Of a stretch of 64,000 nt of DNA, positions 48,980 through 55,930 are shown piece by piece. Each line of letters starts with the position of its first letter. Position 1 is the first letter of the stretch. A model generated the notes under the pieces. The model made no database searches. It was not told where the DNA came from and saw only the letters and a program-made list of their open reading frames with translations. Source of the stretch: Hymenobacter roseosalivarius DSM 11622 (lineage in GTDB: Bacteria; Bacteroidota; Bacteroidia; Cytophagales; Hymenobacteraceae); assembly GCF_900176135.1 (NCBI RefSeq), contig NZ_FWWW01000058.1:21465-85464 (forward strand). The letters are read 5' to 3'. The translations under genes and the position numbers were made by a program.

Positions 48980-49097
48980 CTTTTAACTAAGTTCATCTTT
49001 TGCAACCCTGTGCACAACGTATCCCACTGCTGCCTCCGCTTTCCCTACTCCCTGACCATCACTGCCGCCCCAATCGCTGCCGGCTGCTCCTTCCCTG

Positions 49098-49997
49098 TCA
49101 CGGCCGCTTCACCAGGGCCTGCAGCACGAGAACATCGGCCGGACTTTTCGCCGATTTCAACCGCAATCCCACCTGGAGCTGGGGCTGGCCGCTCACCGGA
49201 TCCGGCTCGCCTAGCCGGAGCAGGCCCGCGGCCTGGACCGTATCGACCACCCCGTTGTCCCCGCGCGTAAGGTCCTGGCCGCTAAACCCATCATCCGGCG
49301 TCAGCGTCCCGACCAAGCGCGTGCTCGCGCCGGTGGGCTGCCCGGTTGCCGTGAGGCGGACATAGCGGATTTCCAGGGGGCCGCCCGCGGCCGGAACGGT
49401 GACGTATACACTCCCATCCTCTTGGGGTCTAGGGATGCTGGGACCGTACGCCCAGTCGTCCTCGTAGTCTTCTGCGAACAGCGAATACGGCCCCGTCCAG
49501 CTACCCCCCAAACTCGGACACTCGGTCCGGACCGGCTCCCCGTGGGAGGTGATGACGATCCCGGCCGTGTGCAGCGGGAAGGCGGTTGTCGCCACGACGT
49601 GGTGCGCCTGAACCACGGTCCTGACCGGCAGACTGGTCACGGTTCCCGGCAGCTCATAGTCGACTAGCTGACCAGGCCCCCGGGAGCTAAGGGTGAGGGT
49701 ATAGGGGAAGCTGAGCGTGCAGTTCGACCCGTTTTGAATCCGCACGTCCAGCACGGCCGTGGCCGGAGCCGGTGGGGCGGTCGTAATGGTTTGGGTGAAT
49801 AAAAAGAAGGCGAGGGGCTGCCCCGTTCGGTTCGTAACCGGGACCATTCGCGAGGTAGTCGCCACCGTGGGGCTCTGGGGCAGGGGGGGCGCCGGCTGTG
49901 GCTCGGCTGCGTCTTGACATCCACTGAGCGCGAAGCAGGCTAAGAGGACAGCGCAGCAACAACGCCGCGAGCGATGGGCACTAGGGAGGATATGCAT
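49098..49997 (-). CDS. Lipoprotein of unknown function, GC-rich paralogue
   Basis: A 299-residue lipoprotein with a signal sequence (CCCAVLLACFALSGC) and lipobox Cys near residue 27, followed by a Pro-rich linker. It aligns along its whole length with the protein at 46700: VPVTNRTGQPLAFFLFTQTI against VPVQNGVGQPLVNFVFTQTT, then SNCTLSFPYTLTL, a shared CPSLGGSWTGPYSLFAEDYE-type second domain and the end GQPQLQVGLRL. The DNA is far more GC-rich, in line with long residence in this genome. Function is not known. The two beta domains suggest an exported binding or envelope protein. It is followed on the minus strand by IS remnants only. Confidence 0.85.
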   Translation of the reverse strand: MHILPSAHRSRRCCCAVLLACFALSGCQDAAEPQPAPPLPQSPTVATTSRMVPVTNRTGQPLAFFLFTQTITTAPPAPATAVLDVRIQNGSNCTLSFPYTLTLSSRGPGQLVDYELPGTVTSLPVRTVVQAHHVVATTAFPLHTAGIVITSHGEPVRTECPSLGGSWTGPYSLFAEDYEDDWAYGPSIPRPQEDGSVYVTVPAAGGPLEIRYVRLTATGQPTGASTRLVGTLTPDDGFSGQDLTRGDNGVVDTVQAAGLLRLGEPDPVSGQPQLQVGLRLKSAKSPADVLVLQALVKRP

Positions 49998-50182
49998 ATT
50001 ACGGGTAGGTTTGCAAGCGTGACGTGCTGTCGATTCTGGCGCCGTTGGTCGCCGAGAATGAATGGTTTCTCTCTACGCGCGGGTAGAGCCCCTAGCTATC
50101 CTCGGAATATACGCCTTATATCGCTCATCGTCAATCGTCTAGCTAGCAATATATAAATACCCAAGCGGGTAAGAATAGGCCT

Positions 50183-50234
50183 ATCTGCTGACCCCGCTGC
50201 GCCGGCTAGCGCGGGCGCAGCGGGGTCAGCAGAT
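50183..50234 (-). terminator. Terminator hairpin overlapping the end of the propeller gene
   Basis: A perfect 21-bp stem (50183-50203 with 50214-50234) around a 10-nt loop that contains the TAG stop of the gene ending at 50206. The last codons therefore form one arm. It is GC-rich with only a weak T-run beyond, and should stop minus-strand transcripts. Confidence 0.75.
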
Positions 50235-51396
50235 TGCCCCGGAGCTGGTAGACGCCCCCGGAGCCCGGGTGGGAGTCCGTCGCCGCCGCGGTCGTCGCGC
50301 CAGCGAAGGCCACGGTGGCGCTGAGCGCATCGAGGGTCGTGAAGGCCGCCGTAGTCCCCCCGCCCGGCGTCAGATCGGTCCAAGTGATGCCGTCCGCACT
50401 GATCGAGGATCCCTCGCCCACACTCAGAAAGCCCCCCGGAATGGCATCGATGGTCACTCCGTAAAACCGGCCCTGGGGCGTGCTGACGGGAGTGATGGCG
50501 GACCATGTCTGCCCGCCATCGGTGGTGCGAATCATGCCGCCCCCCGGGATACTCAAGTCGGGTGAATTATAGGCAATGCCATTGTTCTGGTCCCGAAAGG
50601 CCAACCGGTACACCCCGTAGCGCAAGGGCGTGCGCGCCGATACGGTCCAGGTGAGGCCCCGGTCAGTGGACTTCCAGACCCGGGCAAACCGGTCGTCCTC
50701 GCCGTTCACGCCGAAGTTGGCCGTGCCCACCCAGAGGGTGTTCCCCAAGGCAAAGTAGGAGAGCAGCAAGCCGGCCTCCCCCACGAGCGGGGCCGGAATA
50801 GCCGCCGCGGGCACGCGTTGCCAGCTCGCCCCCGCGTTGGTGGTCCGGTAAATCTCGTACCCCCCTTGCACCGGGTCCCCAAAGGCAACGCCGGTGGAGG
50901 CATCAAAAAAGTGGGTCCAGTTCAGGTAGCTGCCGGGGCTGGTATACTCCGTTGTCGTTATCTTGACCCAGCTTGCGCCCCCGTTAGTAGTTTTGAGTAC
51001 CTCCCCCCCTCCATCATCATTGTATTGCGAGATATAGGCGGTATTGGCGTCAATCGCGGCAAGGTGGCCGGCGCGGAAGCCGGGGGTGCCACCGGTGATG
51101 GGCTGGGACGTCCAGTCGGTGCCGTTGGTGGTGCGCGCGACGTGGGTGGCAAACAGCTCCCCCTCCTTGCCCAGCAGCTGCCAGGCGGTGGTGGCACTCA
51201 GCGTAACGGTCTGCCAGGCCCGTTGGGCCGGTTCGGTTTGGATGGGCCCCGTCGTGTTGCGCAGCAGCCACGAGGGGGCCTGGCCTAGGGGAAAGGGGAG
51301 GCTGCCATCCTCTTGGCGGCAGGAAGTAACAAGGAGGGTGCCCAACAGCACCGGCAGGACTGGGCGCAGCAGCGCCGAAAAACGAAGCTTTCTCAT
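50206..51396 (-). CDS. Beta-propeller (BNR/YCF48-like) lipoprotein
   Basis: A 396-residue exported lipoprotein: signal sequence and lipobox VTSCRQ near residue 26, then a repeat protein of about seven blades. Asp-box-type motifs recur: TTNGTDWTSQPI near 90, KTTNGGASWVKI near 135, RTTNAGASWQRV near 185, KSTDRGLTWTVS near 240, RTTDGGQTWSAI near 290 and SADGITWTDL near 335. This repeat pattern is that of sialidase/BNR and YCF48-like propellers in secreted Bacteroidota proteins, many of which are not enzymes. No sialidase catalytic residues are apparent. It may bind a surface partner or glycan. It is a single gene whose terminator is the hairpin at its 3' end. Confidence 0.85.
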   Translation of the reverse strand: MRKLRFSALLRPVLPVLLGTLLVTSCRQEDGSLPFPLGQAPSWLLRNTTGPIQTEPAQRAWQTVTLSATTAWQLLGKEGELFATHVARTTNGTDWTSQPITGGTPGFRAGHLAAIDANTAYISQYNDDGGGEVLKTTNGGASWVKITTTEYTSPGSYLNWTHFFDASTGVAFGDPVQGGYEIYRTTNAGASWQRVPAAAIPAPLVGEAGLLLSYFALGNTLWVGTANFGVNGEDDRFARVWKSTDRGLTWTVSARTPLRYGVYRLAFRDQNNGIAYNSPDLSIPGGGMIRTTDGGQTWSAITPVSTPQGRFYGVTIDAIPGGFLSVGEGSSISADGITWTDLTPGGGTTAAFTTLDALSATVAFAGATTAAATDSHPGSGGVYQLRGNLLTPLRPR

Positions 51397-51893
51397 ACTA
51401 TATAGGGTAGATAGACACGCGAATAAGAGTAGCCCCGGGGTAGAGCCCGGGAGTCAATCAGAGGCAGAAAAGGGCGAGGAGGAGGGCCGCAAGAGAGAGC
51501 GGCGGCGAGGAGGGGGCACCGCGAGGGCGCACGGGGGAACGGTACTCGTCTATCGCTCCGCAGAGCAAACGGGGGGAGCTATTGCCTTGCCCAATTTATA
51601 AGAAAAGCTATATTAAATATCGAATTAGTTTAATCGACATTGTGATTTCTTCCATACCTTTTGCGTCTTGCAAGGGTTAACAAAGAATGGGAAAGGACTT
51701 GGCCCGGGCTAAGCGGGCCAAGCAAACCGGAAAAAACTGGTCCAGTGCCTCACACACCTCCGCTTCAGCTAGCGCCATTGCCGGACCGAGAGTGGTGTGG
51801 TCGCTCGTAGTATTACTGTTCTACAAATCTAAAGAGTGCTTAAGGGCAATGCATTGTAAAAATCGGCCAAAAGAATGATCCAGCGAACGACGC
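51397..51893. other. Intergenic, no gene recognised
   Basis: Upstream region of the propeller gene and downstream region of the AraC gene. It becomes AT-rich near 51600-51660. No promoter or terminator can be assigned with confidence. Confidence 0.4.
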
Positions 51894-52718
51894 TCACAAT
51901 GCGGCCACGACTTGGATAAAACGACCGTCAAAATCCCGATCCGCCGCGAGATAAAGGGTGGGGGGTCGTCCGGTGAAGTGCTGAAAGTCTTTGATGAAAT
52001 GAGACTGGTCGTAGTAGCCGAACCGGTGGACGACGTCCAGCCAAGGGGCATTGTGCGTCCGGAGCAAGTAGTGCATGACCGCTTGGAAGCGAATGACGTG
52101 CGCGTACTGTTTCGGCGACAGCCCGACGAGGTCAGTAAATTTGCGGGTCAGGGAACGCGGGCTAATGCGCTCTTGCTGGGCCAGTTGCCCTATTTTAACC
52201 TGCCCCTGCGTTTGAAAGATGCGGTGCATCGCCCCGTGCACTTCGTCGGGCCGGGCGGTGGCGTTCCGGAATAGTCGCTTTAAAAAAGCGTCCAGCACAG
52301 TTAACTGGCCCAGTTGGCTTATTTGGGCCGCGAGTTCGTCCATCAAGAACCGGCATTCAGGCAGGAGGCCGTCGAGCTTGACGACGGAATCGGTATAGTC
52401 CGCTGTCACCAGGCCCAGTGCCGGCAGGGCCACCGGCCGCAACGCGACCATGTACGCTTGGGTTGCGCCCACTTTCAACAGCCAGCATTCGGTGGCCTGC
52501 CCCATGAGGTACGCCCCCGCGGTCAAGGGTCCGCTCTGCATGGGTTGAAGAAATTCCAGCGGAGCCCCTCCTGCCCCTGGTAAAATGATCATCAGGGCCG
52601 GTACCCCCCGGGGAATGGTGGGCAGTACCTGAGGTGCCGCAAACGCACTGCGACCGTACAGGTAGCCGCACACGAAGGGCCGCAATTCTTCCGCAGGAGG
52701 AAAGCTTTGGAGAATCAT
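51894..52718 (-). CDS. AraC-family transcriptional regulator
   Basis: A 274-residue regulator. The N-terminal 150 residues form a ligand-binding domain of the DUF6597/cupin-like type (FPPAEELRPFVCGYLYGRSA, MVALRPVALPALGLV). The C-terminal AraC DNA-binding domain has both helix-turn-helix units: KIGQLAQQERISPRSLTRKF near 175-195, then GLSPKQYAHVIRFQAVMHYL and FGYYDQSHFIKDFQHFTGRP near 230-255. It probably senses a small molecule and controls nearby or distant genes. The adjacent propeller lipoprotein is on the same strand but 500 bp away, so no target can be named. Confidence 0.93.
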   Translation of the reverse strand: MILQSFPPAEELRPFVCGYLYGRSAFAAPQVLPTIPRGVPALMIILPGAGGAPLEFLQPMQSGPLTAGAYLMGQATECWLLKVGATQAYMVALRPVALPALGLVTADYTDSVVKLDGLLPECRFLMDELAAQISQLGQLTVLDAFLKRLFRNATARPDEVHGAMHRIFQTQGQVKIGQLAQQERISPRSLTRKFTDLVGLSPKQYAHVIRFQAVMHYLLRTHNAPWLDVVHRFGYYDQSHFIKDFQHFTGRPPTLYLAADRDFDGRFIQVVAAL

Positions 52719-53819
52719 GGCTTCAGGTGTTTGTCTCCCTTAAAAGCTGCCCCTTCCGCTACGCTAAGGTGGCCTGCCTGAAGCCAACCGCACCAAAGCT
52801 CGCCTTCTTGGGCTGTCCACAGAAACAGGTCGCCGACTGTGCAAGGCTCGCGCTAGCCATAAATTTCCGGACCGCCACGTGGCGGCGCAGACGCGCAGTA
52901 CTACTACTCATTCACGGTGCTACTGCAAGACTAGGTGCCGCCCATCCTTGCTAGGCCTCAACCGTCATTCCTGCCGTGGCACCCAAACCAGACCGTCCAC
53001 CCGTGCCTGTACCGCGCTAACGCCTGCTTTTCTTGGTTATGCTTCAATAGTAGCCTGTATGATGCTACACGGACTGAAAGGGAGAGGCCGCGTCCCGCCG
53101 CCCTGGGGTCCCGCCCAGACGGGTCAGCGCTGAATGAAAGCCGTTCCGAGGCAATCGCTAAGGGCGCAACGGCGATTCAATACTATACTTTTCGTGGACC
53201 TTATGGATCAGTACCAGCACTGATTCTTATCATTTCTTTATACTAGTGGCTGTTGCAGAACTCGACTTGCTGACCCCGCCGGACGCCCGTGCGACGGTGG
53301 GGAACGCTGAACCAGCGAAGGGACGCGTTGGGCGCGCGCGTGGTGGCTGGCCGTTCTGCTGCGCGAGCAGCGGCGGTCAGACGCCGAGGGTCGGGGCCGG
53401 CCGGGAAACAGGCAAGCGAGCGGGGGTGCCCCCGCTGCTACCGCGCTGCCAGGGATAGGGATCGCCGTTCTCCCCACCGGTATGGCGCCTACCAGGGCCG
53501 GATAGAGGGCCTTTTACTTTGATGTAGAAGCCCTATTTACCTTCGATTGGTAGACAATTCTCAGCCAATCGTTTAACTCGTATGATGAACGCGCCTTTCA
53601 GCGAAAGGTAGCCGGAGCAGGAGGCAGGGTCACCACGTTTAACTAAACGCGAAGCTACCGCCTCGACGTTGCTCAAAAGAAAGCGTGCCCTGCTTCCCTT
53701 TTGCCTGAAGACTGCACAGGTTGGAGGGAGCCTGACGGCGTGCCGGCATCCCGTATTTGCACGAGAATAGTTGCGGCAAAACCCTGTCTGGCTGATGGTT
53801 TCACCCTCATTATGCCTGC
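52719..53819. other. Gene-free region with solo IS1182 end
   Basis: No protein-like frame is convincing. 53246-53260 reads GTGGCTGTTGCAGAA, identical to the left end of the two IS1182 copies, but no transposase follows within 1 kb and the GC-rich sequence after it (53270-53520) is unlike either copy. It is probably a solo end left after deletion or an end of a diverged relative. Confidence 0.5.
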
Positions 53820-54884
53820 TTGATGCCTTCTGTAAAGCCCGTGAGCACCCCGCTCAAATATGTAGTCGGGATTGCTATCGCCAAAAGCTCGTTTGTCGCC
53901 TGTCTGGGTCGGCTCGACCTGCACCAGCAGCTGACCTTCGGCAAGGAAACTACTTTCGAGAACACGCCCAGTGGTTTTGTCGCCCTGCTCAGCTGGGTGG
54001 CTCGGCAGCAGCAGGCAGCGGTCCCGCTATGGTTCGTGGTGGAAGCCACGGGCGTCTACTACGAGGAGCTAGCGTATTTTCTAGCCGATAAGCAGCAGTT
54101 GCTCAGTGTGCTGTTACCTAATAAAGTGAAGCATTTTGCGCGCAGTACCGAGTTAAAGAGCAAAACCGACCAGCTCGATGCCCGCCTGCTCGCTCGGCTG
54201 GGACTGGAGCGCAGCCTGCCGGCCTGGCAGCCACCCACTCCCGCGCTGCGCCAGTTGCGGGCGCTCGCCCGGGAGCGGCAGGTGCTGACCAAACAAGGCG
54301 CGCAACTCAAAGCCCGCGTCCACGCCTACCAGCATAGCTATCAGCCCGATAGTCGGACGCTGGCTCGCCTGGCCGCGCAGCAGCAACTACTGGTTCAGCA
54401 GCTGGCTGCGCTTGACCAGGACTTGACGGAGCTGCTGGCAGCCGAACCGGAGCTAGCCCGCAAGCTGGCCCACCTGACCAGCATTCCGGGCGTTGGCCTA
54501 ACGACCGCTGTCGTGGTGGTCGCCGAAACCAGCGGCTTCGTGTTAGTGGAGAACGAGCGCCAACTCGCTTCCTATGTCGGCCTGGACGTGGTGCAGCGGC
54601 AAAGTGGCCTCGCGGCCCATGCCACGCGCGTCTCCAAACGCGGTAACGTGCGCCTGCGCACGGCCCTCTACCTACCGGCTCTGAGTAGCTTGCGGCATAA
54701 TCCCCGGCAGATGGCCTTTTACACGCGCTTGCGTACGCGGCATCCCAGTGGCAAGCCCGGCGTCATTACCGTGATGCGTAAACTGCTCGTGCTCTGCTAC
54801 TCGCTTTGGAAAAATGACCATGCCTACGACCCACACTACCAGCCCGCACACCAAGTCGGACAAGAAATAGCCCCGGCCACGTAA
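53820..54884 (+). CDS. IS110-family transposase with altered first catalytic residue
   Basis: A 354-residue IS110-type transposase, a different subfamily from the copy at 28176. It has an N-terminal DEDD domain, FVVEATGVYYEELAYFL, KSKTDQLDARLLARLGLERS, a coiled region (120-220) and transposase_20 with LTSIPGVGLTTAVVVVAETS, LASYVGLDVVQRQSG and the serine-containing VSKRGNVRLRTALY. The first motif reads VVGIAIAKSSF, where the family has an aspartate (GID.SK). The codon is GCT instead of GAT or GAC, so the first metal ligand of the RuvC-like site is lost. The enzyme may therefore be inactive despite an open frame. The start could be the second ATG at 53823. Confidence 0.9.
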   Translation: MMPSVKPVSTPLKYVVGIAIAKSSFVACLGRLDLHQQLTFGKETTFENTPSGFVALLSWVARQQQAAVPLWFVVEATGVYYEELAYFLADKQQLLSVLLPNKVKHFARSTELKSKTDQLDARLLARLGLERSLPAWQPPTPALRQLRALARERQVLTKQGAQLKARVHAYQHSYQPDSRTLARLAAQQQLLVQQLAALDQDLTELLAAEPELARKLAHLTSIPGVGLTTAVVVVAETSGFVLVENERQLASYVGLDVVQRQSGLAAHATRVSKRGNVRLRTALYLPALSSLRHNPRQMAFYTRLRTRHPSGKPGVITVMRKLLVLCYSLWKNDHAYDPHYQPAHQVGQEIAPAT

Positions 54885-54998
54885 ACGGGCCGAGGCTACG
54901 CAGGATGAACCTAGAGGCTCTCCTTGGGAGACTTAAAAGTAGAAAAAAGTAGCCCCAGGGGCAACCCTTTTATCACAGTATCTTTTGGGGAGTACTAC

Positions 54999-55401
54999 AG
55001 GTGTCGGGCAGCAAGGCAGACCGTTCGGAATTCAAGCAGCTACTCCTCGAAGCCTACCAGAAGAAGTTTGACCTAGTAGTGTTCTGGCGTCTGGACCGCT
55101 TCAGCCGGGGAGGAGCCCTGCCCACGCTGAAGTACCTGAAGGAACGCGCGACCATGGCGTGAACTACAAATCCTTCACTAAACCTTACCTCGGCTCGCTC
55201 GGTCCGTTCGGCGACGTGATAGTATCAATGCTGGCCAAGAAGAAAGCTGCCGGAATACAACTCGGTGCCCCAATAAAAAGCGTGGCGGTTATAGCACTAG
55301 CACAAGGGTTGAAAGGAGAAGGCAAATCGAATGGTGCCATTGCCCGTGCCCTTGGCATCTCACCTAGCACGGTGGCCAAGTATGTCGCCTCAACCTGCTA
55401 A
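54999..55401 (+). pseudogene. Serine recombinase remnant
   Basis: Parts of a resolvase are recognisable in two frames: VSGSKADRSEFKQLLLEAYQ and DLVVFWRLDRFSRGGALPTL up to about 55145, then after a frameshift at a GCGCG tract, VNYKSFTKPYLGSLGPFGDV and IVSMLA. The catalytic N-terminus with the nucleophilic serine is absent. After SMLA about 20-25 residues of the linker helix are deleted, and the frame ends with a helix-turn-helix (SNGAIARALGISPSTVAKYV). Without the serine it cannot recombine DNA. It lies 120 bp downstream of the IS110 gene. Confidence 0.8.
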
Positions 55402-55443
55402 AGGTTGAGGAAAAGTCTCACTTTGAGGTGTAGGGTGGAAATG

Positions 55444-55473
55444 AAACGAGCGGGCCCTGGGGTCCGCTCGTTT
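55444..55473. terminator. Bidirectional terminator between convergent genes
   Basis: A perfect 10-bp stem (AAACGAGCGG with CCGCTCGTTT) and a 10-nt GC-rich loop, flanked by A-rich and T-rich sides, sits between the recombinase remnant and the response regulator. A smaller 8-bp hairpin (55388-55410) overlaps the remnant's stop. Confidence 0.8.
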
Positions 55474-55500
55474 TGGTTTGGCTAGGAAAGGGTACGGCGG

Positions 55501-55926
55501 TTAGTTTTCACCAGCGGGTTGGCCAAAATGCTGCTGCAGTACCTGGTTGATTTTGTCGCGGGTGAGGGGCTTGGTGAGGTAGCCGGCGATGGGCAGGCCC
55601 TGCATTTGCGCTACGTCGTTGGGGTTGAGGGAAGTGGTGAGCATGATGATGACCACCGTGGGATTTTCGCGTGGGGGCCGCTGGGCGTAGGCCTGCAGGA
55701 ACTCGAAGCCGTTCATAATTGGCATTTTCATGTCGAGCAGGATGAGGGCCGGGCAGGTGGGCGACGTGGGCAGCTCGCAATGGGTGTGCAGCAGGTCGAG
55801 GGCCACCTGGCCGTTGCCGGCCACCAGCACAGCGTCGCTGATGGCCATGCGCCGGAGCAAGGTTTGGTTGAGAAAGTTGGTGGTGTCGTCGTCGTCGACG
55901 AGCAGGGTGCAGGAAATAGCGGCCAT
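55501..55926 (-). CDS. Stand-alone response regulator receiver protein
   Basis: A 141-residue CheY-like receiver domain without an output domain. The acidic pocket is in CTLLVDDDDTTNFL, the phospho-acceptor aspartate in LILLDMKMPIMNG, the switch threonine in IIMLTTSLNP and the conserved lysine in GYLTKPLTR. It is encoded 4 bp after the stop of the large histidine kinase on the same strand, so the two form a pair. The receiver probably relays phosphate to another protein or acts by protein contact. Single receivers paired with PAS kinases are frequent in Bacteroidota. Confidence 0.94.
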   Translation of the reverse strand: MAAISCTLLVDDDDTTNFLNQTLLRRMAISDAVLVAGNGQVALDLLHTHCELPTSPTCPALILLDMKMPIMNGFEFLQAYAQRPPRENPTVVIIMLTTSLNPNDVAQMQGLPIAGYLTKPLTRDKINQVLQQHFGQPAGEN

Positions 55927-55930
55927 GCGT

